A DNA stretch of 64,000 nucleotides from Phycisphaeraceae bacterium D3-23 (lineage in GTDB: Bacteria > Planctomycetota > Phycisphaerae > Phycisphaerales > Phycisphaeraceae), in assembly GCA_039555135.1 (NCBI GenBank), contig CP114179.1:1364001-1428000 (forward strand), read 5' to 3'. Under the pieces are notes generated by a model. It was not told the DNA's origin and made no database searches. It saw only the letters and a list, made by a program, of their open reading frames with translations. The position numbers were made by a program, and so were the translations under genes. Shown piece by piece: positions 9,080-17,836 of this stretch. Position 1 is the first letter of the stretch. Each line of letters starts with the position of its first letter.

Positions 9080-9937
9080 ATGAGCATTAGCAAATTTTAT
9101 CAGGAGACCTTGGGGGCCAATCTCAGCAATTCGAGATGGTCATGGGGCGCGACAAATCCGACAACAAACCAGTTATTCTTACGGGTTTGGGAGGATGAGA
9201 TTAGAGTCTTGAATGGCCAAGAATGCATTCTAATCCTTGGCTGGAAAGGTAAGAAAAAATCACATGGGTACCCTGAACGGGAGCAGCATGTCGAAGACAT
9301 GAAAAACGGAGTAGACAGCTACGGCGTCATCTGTACTGCAAAAGACCCCCAAGCATCGGGTAGCCGGACAATAACAAGTTTTGATCATGATGAGCTTCTT
9401 AGATTCGGCGAACTCATCTACGACAATGATAGAGTCTATGCGTCCATCGTCGGGAGAGTATCCGTCAATCATGTAGCGCGCAAGCAAACATCACAAAGCA
9501 CACTCTTACCTGACATGAAGGCGATCTTATCGAAATCAGGGAAGACCACAAAGGACGCGCTTGCCAAAGCGCGGATCGGGCAGGGTGTTTTTCGGGCCAA
9601 TGTACTTGATATGTGGGACTCTAAGTGTTGCGTAACAGGAATCTGTACTCCCGACGCCATCCGAGCATCGCACATAAAACCATGGCGCAATTCAACCGAT
9701 AGTGAACGCCTTGACCCATTGAACGGACTACCATTGGTAGCCACACTTGATGCACTATTCGATTCGGGATTGATTACATTTTCAGATGATGGCCAACTCT
9801 TGATTTCACCTCTTTTGCCTCCTGCTGATGTCAATCTCCTGGGACTGGCTGGCCTGCGCCTTCGTGATGCCCCGAACACATCAACACAACAATTTCTAAC
9901 CTATCATCGCGATACAATTTTTGTGTCGAAAATTTGA
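9080..9937 (+). CDS. HNH endonuclease (HNH_2-like), low-GC cargo gene
   Basis: 285 residues. The C-terminal third contains an HNH_2-type nuclease site: CCVTGICTPDAIRASHIKPW, then LDPLNGLPLVATLDALFD, matching the Cys-x-x-T-G ... A-S-H-I-x-P-W ... N-G-L-x-L ... D-x-L-F-D pattern of restriction-like HNH proteins. The N-terminal 150 residues show no family I recognise. Base composition is clearly AT-richer than pheS or the peptidase on either side. GGAAG precedes the ATG at normal distance. The gene is enclosed by inverted arrays at 8981-9015 and 9938-9987. Likely a DNA nuclease with defence or mobile-element function; no methyltransferase lies nearby. Confidence 0.85.
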   Translation: MSISKFYQETLGANLSNSRWSWGATNPTTNQLFLRVWEDEIRVLNGQECILILGWKGKKKSHGYPEREQHVEDMKNGVDSYGVICTAKDPQASGSRTITSFDHDELLRFGELIYDNDRVYASIVGRVSVNHVARKQTSQSTLLPDMKAILSKSGKTTKDALAKARIGQGVFRANVLDMWDSKCCVTGICTPDAIRASHIKPWRNSTDSERLDPLNGLPLVATLDALFDSGLITFSDDGQLLISPLLPPADVNLLGLAGLRLRDAPNTSTQQFLTYHRDTIFVSKI

Positions 9938-9987
9938 CTGCCTTCCTCCGCGCCCTCTGCGTCCTCTGCGTCCTCTGCGGTAAAAAC
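9938..9987. repeat. Right inverted array of the HNH cargo locus
   Basis: Starts at the base after the HNH stop codon. On the minus strand it reads ACCGCAGAGGACGCAGAGG repeated and ends in GCGGAGGAAGGCAG, the same unit and same inward end as 8981-9015. Confidence 0.85.
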
Positions 9988-9994
9988 CTCCCCC

Positions 9995-12187
9995 CTACTC
10001 CTCAACCCCCTCCAACATCCCCAGCCGCCACATCAAAAACATCCGACCGTCGGCGACGTCGCGGACGCGGAGGTCCAGCGGCTTGCCGCCGCCGTGGCCG
10101 CCGTCCTGGTCGACCCATAGGAGGACCGGGTCGGCGTCGCTGTTGTGCTGGGCGGTGTACTGCATCAGGGCCGCCATCTTGCGGGCGTGCAGCGGGTGGA
10201 CGCGGGTGTCGTTTTCGCCGGCGGTGAAGAACAGCGCGGGGTAGTCCGCTTCCGGGTCAACATTGTGGTACGGCGAGTAGGCGTGCAGCCACGCAAAATG
10301 CTCGGCATCCGCCGGGTCGCCGTACTCGGGCACCCAGTAGCGGGCCATCAAAAAGTCCTGATACCGCAGCATATCCAGGAGCGGCACGGCACAGATCACG
10401 GCCTCGAAGAGTTCGGGCCGCTGCGTCATCATCGCGCCCATCAGCAGCCCGCCGTTGCTGCCGCCGGAGATCGCGAGTTTGTCGCTGCTCGTGTAGCCCT
10501 CGTTGATGAGGTACTCGGCGGCGGCGATGAAGTCGTCGTAGACGTTCTGTTTTTCGCCCAGCGTGCCTTGCTTGTGCCAGGCGTCGCCGTACTCCCCGCC
10601 GCCGCGGAGGTTGGGGATGGCGTAGACGCCGCCCTGCTCGAACCAGGGGAAGAGGGTCGCGCTGAAGTACGGCGTCATGCTGATGCCGAACCCGCCGTAG
10701 CCGCTGAGCAGCGTCGGGTTGGTGCCATCCAGTTCGAGCCCCTTCTTGTGCACGATGAACATCGTCACGTCCGTGCCGTCGGCGGACTGATACGTCACCT
10801 GCTTGACTTCGACGAGCGACGGATCGACCGGCACCTCCACGCGGTGCCAGAGCTCGTATTCGTCGACGTCTGGCCGGGCGCTGATGTCGAGGCGGTAGAT
10901 GCTGCTGGGCGTGTTGAAGGAGGTGAAGCCGAGGTAGGCCTCGGAGCGGTCGAAGCGGGTCGAGAGTGAAGCGCTGCCGATGCCGGGGAGCTCGACCTCG
11001 CCCAGCGGTCGGCCGCCGAAGCTGAATCGTTCGATGCGGGTGCTCGCGCGGTAGCTGTACTCGGCATAAAGATCGTCGGAAGATTCCTGGATGCCTTCGA
11101 GCACCATGTCGTCGCGGTGCGGGATGAAGGGGGTCCAGTTTTCGCGGGCCGGGTTCTCGGGATCGACGCGGAAGACCGCGCCGTTGGGCGCATCGACCTG
11201 CGTCTGCACGACCATGCCGACGCTTTCGAGGAAGTCGGGGTAGGTGTTGGCGTCGGCGCCCTCGATCATCGTGACCATTTCCAGCTCTTCTCCGGCGAGC
11301 CAGTCGGCGACGTTGATGAGCCAGAGGTCGTTGCTGGAGGTCGAGGTGAAGTAGCCGATCGCGCCCCATCTGCCGTCGCGGTCCATCGTAAAGAACGGGC
11401 CCCACGTCGTGGCGAGCGGGCCCTCCTTGTACTGCTCGAAAAGGATGCGGTCCTGCGAGTGGTGTTGGCCGACGATGTGGTACTTGATCTGCGCGGAGTA
11501 GGGGTTGTCGACGTCTTCGAGGCAGGCGTAGAAGAAGCTCTCGCCATCGGGCAGCCACTGGACGCTGCCGACCTTCCCGGGGATTTCGTCGGCGAGCCAG
11601 GTGCCGGTTTCGACATCCATCAGGTTGAGCGTGCTGTTTTCGTCGCCCGCCTGGTAGGTGCCAAAGGCGAGGCGTTTGCCGTCCTGGCTGGGCGTCCACC
11701 ACGACATCGCGGTGAGGCCTGATGCGTCGAGGGCGTTGACATCGAGCAGGACGCGGGGCTCGCCGTCGTGGCCTTCGCGGACGTAGAGGACGGACTGGTT
11801 CTGGTCGCCCTCGCGCTGGGTGTTGAAGTAGAGGTTGTCGCGCATGGCGGGTCGGCCGACGTAGCCGACGGACATGAGCTCGCGCAGCCGTTGCTCGACG
11901 GCCTCGCGCCCCGGGAGGTTATCCAGCACCGCGCGGGTGTGCGCGTTCTGCGCGGCGGTCCAGGCGCTGACCTCGTCGGTGGTGTTGCCCTGCTCGTCGC
12001 CTTCGAGCCAGCGGTAGGGGTCGGTGATGGACAGGCCGTGGAGCGTGTCGGTGACGGGCCGCTGCTCGGTGGCGGGCGGCGCGGCGGGCGCGGACTCGGC
12101 GGCTTGGGCGTTGGCGTTCGTTGTCATAGCGAGGGCGGGCGCGAGCCCGAGGGTGAGGACGGCGGCGAGGGTTGGCGTGCGTTTCAT
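9995..12187 (-). CDS. Prolyl oligopeptidase family serine peptidase (S9A), secreted
   Basis: 730 residues with a cleavable signal peptide (MKRTPTLAAVLTLGLAPALA, then an Ala/Pro-rich linker). TDTLHGLSITDPYRWLEGD is the conserved N-terminal segment of S9A peptidases, followed by a seven-bladed propeller (roughly 90-430) and an alpha/beta hydrolase domain. The catalytic triad is visible: Ser in GGSNGGLLMG, Asp in GENDTRVHP and His in QDGGHGGGK. It should cut proline-containing oligopeptides in the periplasm, consistent with peptide scavenging. Transcribed alone; its stop lies next to the right array of the HNH locus. Confidence 0.95.
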   Translation of the reverse strand: MKRTPTLAAVLTLGLAPALAMTTNANAQAAESAPAAPPATEQRPVTDTLHGLSITDPYRWLEGDEQGNTTDEVSAWTAAQNAHTRAVLDNLPGREAVEQRLRELMSVGYVGRPAMRDNLYFNTQREGDQNQSVLYVREGHDGEPRVLLDVNALDASGLTAMSWWTPSQDGKRLAFGTYQAGDENSTLNLMDVETGTWLADEIPGKVGSVQWLPDGESFFYACLEDVDNPYSAQIKYHIVGQHHSQDRILFEQYKEGPLATTWGPFFTMDRDGRWGAIGYFTSTSSNDLWLINVADWLAGEELEMVTMIEGADANTYPDFLESVGMVVQTQVDAPNGAVFRVDPENPARENWTPFIPHRDDMVLEGIQESSDDLYAEYSYRASTRIERFSFGGRPLGEVELPGIGSASLSTRFDRSEAYLGFTSFNTPSSIYRLDISARPDVDEYELWHRVEVPVDPSLVEVKQVTYQSADGTDVTMFIVHKKGLELDGTNPTLLSGYGGFGISMTPYFSATLFPWFEQGGVYAIPNLRGGGEYGDAWHKQGTLGEKQNVYDDFIAAAEYLINEGYTSSDKLAISGGSNGGLLMGAMMTQRPELFEAVICAVPLLDMLRYQDFLMARYWVPEYGDPADAEHFAWLHAYSPYHNVDPEADYPALFFTAGENDTRVHPLHARKMAALMQYTAQHNSDADPVLLWVDQDGGHGGGKPLDLRVRDVADGRMFLMWRLGMLEGVEE

Positions 12188-12238
12188 AGTGAGTATGGTA
12201 CGCCTGAGACGCGTTGTGCGTTCGGGGAGATTGAGCGC

Positions 12239-12374
12239 GGCCGAGGCCGCTTCAGCGGCCCGGTGCTTTGTGTCTTGAGTCGTGAATCTTGAGTCTTGAG
12301 TCTTGAGTCTTGAACGCTACCGCATGCTTCACAACTGTTGCAATACATTCCGGGCCGCTGAAGCGGCCTCGGCC
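12239..12374. repeat. 25-bp perfect inverted repeat pair around CTTGAGT direct repeats
   Basis: Arms at 12239-12263 and 12350-12374 are exact reverse complements (CCGGGCCGCTGAAGCGGCCT plus CGGCC). The 86 bases between them hold about five copies of TCTTGAGT-like 7-mers. The same 25-mer occurs inside a gene at 50833-50857. The rest of the 12188-12491 gap holds only the terminator at 12418-12447. Confidence 0.9.
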
Positions 12375-12417
12375 AAAGTGCGCATGATTGAAGTCACCTG
12401 GGGCATCCTATCTACAA

Positions 12418-12447
12418 AAACAAGCCGCCCTCACGGACGGCTTGTTT
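12418..12447 (-). terminator. Rho-independent terminator of the lipoprotein gene
   Basis: On the minus strand, AAGCCGTCCGTGAGGGCGGC closes a stem and is followed by TTGTTTTTG, 45 bases after the stop of the gene at 12492. Confidence 0.75.
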
Positions 12448-12491
12448 CTTCGTGATTTCGATTTCATCTCAACAACAAGCAAGCCGTCGGC

Positions 12492-13238
12492 TTACTCCAT
12501 CTCCATCTGTTCTTTGAGCGCTTCCCACTCCACGATCGCCTGGGCGAGTTCCTCGGCGAAGGCGGCGACGGTCGCGTCGTCGATCGTGTTCTCGCCGACG
12601 TTGAGGACCAGCGCGTCGACACCCTGCAGCGCGGCGATCGGGCCGTCGCCCTCGACCAGTGTGTCGAGGTCGATGGTGATGTCGGCCGTGTTATCGATCA
12701 TCTCGACGCCGTCGATATCCTCGGCCTCGCCGGGCAGGACGTAGTGCTCGACGATCTCGATGCCGTCCATCATCTGCTTCATCATCTGCAGCTCGTCGGG
12801 GCCGGGCTTCTCGTAGTTCGCGAGGAGTTCCATGATCATGCCGCCGTTGACCGTCAACGTGCAGCCGTCGCCGTTCTCGGCGAAGGTGTAGTCGGCGAAC
12901 ATCTCTTCGGTGTCGCCGTCGGGCCCGGCGATCTCGTTGATGTCGTCAAAGTACATCGTGAAGCTGACGTACTCGTAGCCGCCGTCTTCCCACTTCTCGG
13001 GCTCGGTGATGGCGACGATGCCCTGTGGCATTTCTTCGCCGGTCATGTTTTCGAGCGTGAACTCGTCGAGCGGGTTCTCGCCGGCCTGCTGGGCCATCAT
13101 CTGACTGACGCCGAGCGTAAACTCGAGCTTGCCGGAGCCGTCGGGCATCACGGTCACGATCTGTTTCATCTTCACGCAGCCGCCGGCCAGCAGCACGCCG
13201 AGCGTCAGCATCAGGGTCGTCAGGGTTCGCATCAGCAT
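12492..13238 (-). CDS. Hypothetical lipoprotein
   Basis: 248 residues with a type II signal peptide: MLMRTLTTLMLTLGVLLAGG, then the lipobox Cys and VKMKQIVTVMPDGSGKLEF. The opening 'Cys-V-K-M-K-x-x-x-x-V-M-P-D-G-S-G' resembles lipoproteins common in planctomycetes that begin with a short beta hairpin. The rest is strongly acidic with no recognised domain and ends in a helical stretch (EELAQAIVEWEALKEQM). It is presumably anchored to the outer or inner membrane. GGAG precedes the ATG; its own terminator follows. Function unknown. Confidence 0.8.
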   Translation of the reverse strand: MLMRTLTTLMLTLGVLLAGGCVKMKQIVTVMPDGSGKLEFTLGVSQMMAQQAGENPLDEFTLENMTGEEMPQGIVAITEPEKWEDGGYEYVSFTMYFDDINEIAGPDGDTEEMFADYTFAENGDGCTLTVNGGMIMELLANYEKPGPDELQMMKQMMDGIEIVEHYVLPGEAEDIDGVEMIDNTADITIDLDTLVEGDGPIAALQGVDALVLNVGENTIDDATVAAFAEELAQAIVEWEALKEQMEME

Positions 13239-13423
13239 CAGAGGTCTCCGGGGAACAAGGGGTGGGGGTTCTGGGTTACGTACGGGAAAGACGCCGGGCC
13301 ACGGGCTCGCGCGTCGCCCTTATCCTACGTTAGCTGGCCCCGGCAGGTTGCAACATGAAGTGGATTTCATCCCGAACACACGCCGACCGCGACCCGGACG
13401 GCGCTCTAACACGTAGGGAAAGC

Positions 13424-14581
13424 ATGACGCCTCTCCCCTGCCAAATGCTGCCGCTGTTGGCCGTACTCTTCGCGCTGTGCCTGGCCCCGAAAGCCGCCGC
13501 CCAGGCCGACGCCGCCCCGCAGACCGGCACGTTCACGACACACTTCGACGAGCGCAGCCCGCTTTCGGACCTCAACGCCATGGCAGAGGTCGGCCGGTGG
13601 GACCGACGCCAGCTCCCCGACTGGGAGATCCGCGAGATCGAGTTCCAGATGGTCGTGCCCGACGATTACACCGGCGACGAGGCGTACGGGCTGCTCGTCT
13701 TCATCCACCCCTACGACGATGTCAACGCGACGAGCCCCCGCGCGTTCTTCTTCGGGCGCGTGGTCGAAGAGGTCCTGGCCGAGCACAAGATCATCTGGGT
13801 GTCGTACGACGCCGGGGGCAACGGCGTGCTGCCCAACAAACGCCTGGGGCTCGCGCTCGACGCGGTCCACAACGTAACGCAGCGGTACAACATTGATGAG
13901 AAACGCGTCTACGTCTCGGGCATGTCCGGCGGCGGGCGCATGACGTGCATGGCCGGGGTGTACTACCCGCAGGTGTTTACGGGCGCGGTGCCGATCGTCG
14001 GGTCGATGTACTTCCGACAGGTGCCGGTGCCCGAGGACCCGGCGCTCCGTGCGCTGATCCGCCCCGAGCCGGGCGAGCACGCGGTCTGGCCGCGGACGCT
14101 GTGGGCGCCGCGGCGCGACGTCCTGCGCGGGATGAAGGCGTCGCAGCGCTGGGTGCTGTTGACCGGGGATGCGGACTACAACATGCCCGAGATGCGCAGC
14201 CACTTCGAGCACGGCTTTCAGCGCGACAACTTCGAGCACGCGCACTACCTCGAAGTGCCCGGCATGGACCACGCCTTCCCGGACGCCGAATGGTTCGAGC
14301 AGGCGGTCGAGCTGCTCGACGCCCCGCTCAACGAAGCGGCCGACGCCGACGGCAACAACGTCGGCGACACCCCCCAGCAGCGGCGCGACGAGCAGCAGGC
14401 CCGCCGTCGTCTCCAGGCCGCCGAGCGCATGGTCGGGCCCGACCCCGAGCGCGCGCTGCGGATGCTCCGCCGGGTCGTCGAGCTCTACCCCGAGACGAAC
14501 GCCGCACAGCGCGCCGGCGAACTGATCGCGGAGCTTGAAGGCACCGAACCCGACGCAACCGCAGAACCCGCCGCCGAGTAA
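13424..14581 (+). CDS. Secreted alpha/beta-hydrolase (PHB-depolymerase-like esterase), paralogue 1
   Basis: 385 residues. A signal peptide (LLAVLFALCLAPKAAAQADA) is followed by an esterase fold: YGLLVFIHPYDD, then ALDAVHNVTQRYNIDEKRVY and the nucleophile elbow VSGMSGGGRMTCM (Ser in G-M-S-G-G), with His likely in VPGMDHAFPD. The last 75 residues form a TPR-like helical hairpin (QQARRRLQAAERM, LRRVVELYPETNAAQRAGEL). The frame is open to 13355, but AGGGAAAG sits before the ATG at 13424 and the signal peptide starts there. A paralogue with the same architecture lies at 15542. Natural substrate unknown. Confidence 0.85.
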   Translation: MTPLPCQMLPLLAVLFALCLAPKAAAQADAAPQTGTFTTHFDERSPLSDLNAMAEVGRWDRRQLPDWEIREIEFQMVVPDDYTGDEAYGLLVFIHPYDDVNATSPRAFFFGRVVEEVLAEHKIIWVSYDAGGNGVLPNKRLGLALDAVHNVTQRYNIDEKRVYVSGMSGGGRMTCMAGVYYPQVFTGAVPIVGSMYFRQVPVPEDPALRALIRPEPGEHAVWPRTLWAPRRDVLRGMKASQRWVLLTGDADYNMPEMRSHFEHGFQRDNFEHAHYLEVPGMDHAFPDAEWFEQAVELLDAPLNEAADADGNNVGDTPQQRRDEQQARRRLQAAERMVGPDPERALRMLRRVVELYPETNAAQRAGELIAELEGTEPDATAEPAAE

Positions 14582-14600
14582 GCGCCCACACCCTGCGCTG

Positions 14601-14673
14601 TTTCGCCGCCGCCCAGCGGGCAGCGCGTGGCTTCTCGTAGCATCGACGCGCTGCCCGTTGGGCGACGGCGAAA
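14601..14673. repeat. Intergenic palindrome, 'GCCCGTTGGGCGACGG' family
   Basis: 28-bp arms (14601-14628, 14646-14673), near-perfect reverse complements ending in CCGTTGGGCGACGGCGAAA. Relatives lie at 37405-37432 (half), 48717-48800 and 60832-60911. It may also terminate the esterase transcript. Apart from this and the promoter region of the HTH gene, the 14582-14921 gap shows nothing else. Confidence 0.9.
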
Positions 14674-14921
14674 CAAACGTCTCGCGACCCGATTTCTCGT
14701 CCATCTACCCGCCCCCAAAAAAAGCAGGGCGACGCCCGGAAACGCCGCCCCACCCCGAATAATCTGCATTCATTGTCCCTAAACAGCGTTCCCAGCGGTG
14801 AGAATCGGGCTGCACACTTTCCACGGCGCGGCACCCACCCGCCGATACGATTGCATGTGGACATAGGCCGGTGTTACGTTGTAGCCGGCTACCCTTCGCA
14901 CTCCGGGCCGGAGACTCACCC

Positions 14922-15419
14922 ATGCTCGCCAAGACCCTTCAACGCATCATCGACAAGAAGTTCACCACCGCCAAGGAAGTCAGCGAACTCGCCGGCGTCA
15001 GCCAGTCGACCGTCTACCGCTGGATCGCCGGCCAGTCGCAGCCCGACTTCGATTCCATCCGCCTGCTCGTCCGGCTGCTCCCCGACATGCGCGCCCAGAA
15101 GGCGCTGCTCACCGCGTTCACCGCAGGGACCGACTGGCACGCGACGCACATGAACCTCGAGCTCGATGTCAACGACGACGGCAAGGTCGACGCCGAGGAC
15201 GCGCTCGACGCGAGCTGCGAAGCGCTCAAGACCGCGAGCCACACCCTGCTCGCTATCCGCCAGGCCAGCAAGGGCAAGATCCTCAGCGGCGACGAAACCA
15301 TCGAGCTCATCTCGCACCTCAACCAGACCGTGCGCAACTGCACGATCACGCAGCGCATCCTCGTCGATATGGCCGAGCAGCGCAAGCGGCGCAAGCTGAA
15401 GCTGAAGCTGGCGGACTGA
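14922..15419 (+). CDS. HTH DNA-binding regulator
   Basis: 165 residues. The N-terminal 60 residues are a Cro/C1-type helix-turn-helix: FTTAKEVSELAGVSQSTVYR with WIAGQSQPDFDSIRLLVRLL after it. The middle has an EF-hand-like stretch (LDVNDDGKVDAEDALDASCE), and the C-terminus is a long helix ending in a basic tail (RKRRKLKLKLAD). The ATG at 14922 follows GGAG at nine bases; upstream in-frame codons lack a binding site. Placed between two paralogous esterases, it may control them, though only position suggests this. A 23-bp-arm hairpin follows the stop. Confidence 0.8.
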   Translation: MLAKTLQRIIDKKFTTAKEVSELAGVSQSTVYRWIAGQSQPDFDSIRLLVRLLPDMRAQKALLTAFTAGTDWHATHMNLELDVNDDGKVDAEDALDASCEALKTASHTLLAIRQASKGKILSGDETIELISHLNQTVRNCTITQRILVDMAEQRKRRKLKLKLAD

Positions 15420-15429
15420 GCGAAGCGGG

Positions 15430-15499
15430 GAGTAGCCACAGATTTCACAGATTGCGCCGATTCTAAATCTGTGTCGATCTGTGAAATCTGTGGCTACTC
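15430..15499. repeat. Palindrome with 23-bp perfect arms ('CACAGATTTCACAGAT' type)
   Basis: Arms 15430-15452 and 15477-15499 are exact reverse complements (AGCCACAGATTTCACAGAT). It lies 10 bases after the HTH gene and can form a strong hairpin. A half-copy (ATCTGTGAAATCTGTGG) occurs near 27350, beside another repeat array. Confidence 0.9.
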
Positions 15500-15541
15500 C
15501 GCTCTGTTACCCGTAACATAAGCAGAGAAAGTGAGGCCTCG

Positions 15542-16654
15542 ATGGCTCGTCGCTGCTTATGTGTTTCTGCTGCCGTGTTGTGGGTGAGTCTGTTGCTGGC
15601 CCACCCCGCCATTGCTCAAGACGCACCCGAGACCGGCCACCTCGAGCTCACCTTCACCCAGCGCCACTCCGACAGCGCGGTCGATCGGCTGCTCGTGCGG
15701 TTCCAGTTCCGGGGCGACCCCAACCAGTCGCCCGACCCGCGTGTCCATGCGACCGAGTACGAAATCGAAGACCAGACATTCCAGGCCTACATCCCCGAGG
15801 GCTACGACGGCAGCGAACCCTTCGGGCTCCTCGTCTGGGTCGCGGCGGACGACCGCGGCGTGACGCCCTGGCCCAACATCTTCGACCGACGCAAGCTCAT
15901 CGTCATCAGCGCGGACAACGTCGGCGATCGGCAGAACATCTGGAAACGCATGGGGCTCCAGCTCGACGCGGTCCACAACATGACCGCGCAGTACAACATC
16001 GACCCGCAACGCGTCTACATCTCCGGCTGCTCCAAGGGCGGACGGATCGCCAGCCAGCTCGGGCTCGTCTTCGCGGATGTCTTTGACGGCGCGATGCCCA
16101 TGGACGGCTGCGACTGGTACCAGCAGATCGAGGTGCCCGGCCGGGACAACGTCTTCTACCGCTCACGCTTCCGCCGACCCGCGCACCGCCTCCTGCGCTT
16201 GGCGAAAAGCGAAAACCGCTACGTCCTCATGACCGGCGAGCGCGACGAGAACCGCGACCAGACCCAGGCCTTCTTCGAGCACGGCTACGAGCGCGCGGGC
16301 TTCGAGCACGTCTGGTACCTGGAAGAAGAAGGCGCGACCCACTGCCGACACAGCGAGGCATTCATCGAGCGCGGCTTCGCACTGCTCGATTTACCCCTCG
16401 AAGACGGCACGATCCAGCGCGAAACGGCCGGCGAAGATGATGAAGAGAACGCACAGCCCGACCGGCCCCAGCGGCCCGACCGCGAGCCGCGTGCCCCGCG
16501 TGTCGAGACCGCCGCGCAGCTCCTCAACCTGGCACGCAACTACCTCGGGGCCGGGCTCAACGACCGCGCGAAAGCGAAGCTCGAAACACTGCTGGAGCTG
16601 TACCCGGACTCCGATGAGGCAGCGCAGGCGCGGGAACTGCTACGCGATCTGTGA
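15542..16654 (+). CDS. Secreted alpha/beta-hydrolase (PHB-depolymerase-like esterase), paralogue 2
   Basis: 370 residues, same order as the protein at 13424: signal peptide (VSAAVLWVSLLLAHPAIAQ), esterase fold with YIPEGYDGSEPFGLLVWV and LQLDAVHNMTAQYNIDPQRV, nucleophile elbow YISGCSKGGRIAS, probable His in EGATHCRHS, then a TPR-like hairpin (LLNLARNYLGAGLNDRAKAK, LELYPDSDEAAQARELL). The elbow is G-C-S-K-G-G here against G-M-S-G-G-G in paralogue 1, suggesting different substrate or rate. GAGG precedes the ATG. Ends at a shared bidirectional hairpin. Confidence 0.85.
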   Translation: MARRCLCVSAAVLWVSLLLAHPAIAQDAPETGHLELTFTQRHSDSAVDRLLVRFQFRGDPNQSPDPRVHATEYEIEDQTFQAYIPEGYDGSEPFGLLVWVAADDRGVTPWPNIFDRRKLIVISADNVGDRQNIWKRMGLQLDAVHNMTAQYNIDPQRVYISGCSKGGRIASQLGLVFADVFDGAMPMDGCDWYQQIEVPGRDNVFYRSRFRRPAHRLLRLAKSENRYVLMTGERDENRDQTQAFFEHGYERAGFEHVWYLEEEGATHCRHSEAFIERGFALLDLPLEDGTIQRETAGEDDEENAQPDRPQRPDREPRAPRVETAAQLLNLARNYLGAGLNDRAKAKLETLLELYPDSDEAAQARELLRDL

Positions 16655-16658
16655 CAAC

Positions 16659-16690
16659 TAAAGCCCGGGGGTGGCCTCCCCCGGGCTTTA
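16659..16690. terminator. Bidirectional terminator/palindrome 'TAAAGCCCGGGGG'
   Basis: A 32-base near-perfect palindrome (TAAAGCCCGGGGGTGGCC... CCCCCGGGCTTTA) between two converging genes; it overlaps the stop codon of the gene at 16688. The same element, perfectly palindromic, lies inside carB at 45987-46018. Confidence 0.85.
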
Positions 16691-17800
16691 CTCCCCTTCC
16701 GCGCCCTCGCCCTGCGCCTCCCCAAACACCGCGTGCATCATCGCCCGCACCGGCGCGACGGCCGCGCGAAAAGCGGCCGCCTGCGCCTGCCCCGCCCCGT
16801 CGTCGGTGAAGCCCGGCTCGGGGTAGCTGCCGAAATCATTGAGTACCATCTTCGCAAACAAATCCGCGAACGACTCGTGGGGGTGGTAGATGTTGCCGCT
16901 CGGGCTGTAGTGTGCCGTGTAGCCGGGCTCGTCGTGCAGCGGCGTGTAGACGGGCTGGCCCTCCGCATCGATCACGGGCCGCCACACCCCGTCGTCGTCG
17001 AGCCGGAGTTCGACGGCGACCTGCCGAAAATCGTGTGGCATGCGCGACGGGCGGTTCTCGAATCGCTCGATCACGATGTTGGGCTGGAGGTACCTGGCAT
17101 CGCGCGGCGTACCGACATACCGCACCCACCGCGTGTCCACCCCGTCGGGGTTGATGAGCTGCATCGCGGTGAGCTCGTCGCCGTACTCGATGGTTTCGAC
17201 GTGGACGAGCCCCCAGTGCTCGGTGTAGAACGCGGCGAAGGGCTCGGGATTCAGCCGCTGGACAACGTGCATCTGCTCGTGCAGCATCAACTCGACCTTC
17301 GCCATGACCATGCGGTGCATGGCATCCCGGTCGTCGCTGCGCGCGTTGACGATGAAATCCAAGACGCCCTCCGCCAGCACGATCGAGCGCCCGCGCGTGT
17401 GCGGCAGCCCACGCTCGACACCCGACGTCACCTTGATAAACGACCAGGGCTGCGCCGCGAACCCGGGGTAGTCGAACTTGACCAAGCTGTCGGTCAGCCC
17501 AACAATCGTCGAGAGCGCCTCCTCCTCTTCGTCGGTGAAGTCGCGCACGCAATCCGCGTAGTGCTGCGCGAAGAAGGCCTGCTGCTCTTCGAGTGTGTCG
17601 CCCTCGATCGCGATGCCCGACTTCACTTCCATCTCGTGGTGGCACAACAACGAGAAGTACGGCTCGACCGACTCGTCTACGATCGCCACCCTGGCGGCGT
17701 CCCCGGAGAGGAACGTGATGTCCGGGGCGTCCTGGGCCGACGCGATACAAGAAACAGACAAAAGAGTTGCAAAAATCAGAGTAAGTCGCAGTCGTGCCAT
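16688..17800 (-). CDS. Putative secreted zinc metalloprotease, family unknown
   Basis: 370 residues with a signal peptide (LRLTLIFATLLSVSCIASAQ). VELMLHEQMHVVQRLNPEPF contains an HExxH zinc-binding motif (H-E-Q-M-H), and the later IYHPHESFADLFAKMVLND could give a downstream Glu ligand, as in gluzincins. No named family is recognised. The protein is acidic in the first 120 residues and carries only four Cys. It converges on the esterase gene, sharing the hairpin at 16659-16690, which overlaps its stop. Protease assignment is inference from the motif and export signal. Confidence 0.7.
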   Translation of the reverse strand: MARLRLTLIFATLLSVSCIASAQDAPDITFLSGDAARVAIVDESVEPYFSLLCHHEMEVKSGIAIEGDTLEEQQAFFAQHYADCVRDFTDEEEEALSTIVGLTDSLVKFDYPGFAAQPWSFIKVTSGVERGLPHTRGRSIVLAEGVLDFIVNARSDDRDAMHRMVMAKVELMLHEQMHVVQRLNPEPFAAFYTEHWGLVHVETIEYGDELTAMQLINPDGVDTRWVRYVGTPRDARYLQPNIVIERFENRPSRMPHDFRQVAVELRLDDDGVWRPVIDAEGQPVYTPLHDEPGYTAHYSPSGNIYHPHESFADLFAKMVLNDFGSYPEPGFTDDGAGQAQAAAFRAAVAPVRAMMHAVFGEAQGEGAEGE

Positions 17801-17836
17801 CGATCTCTCTTTCCTAGTCCGTCATGAAAGAAGAAG

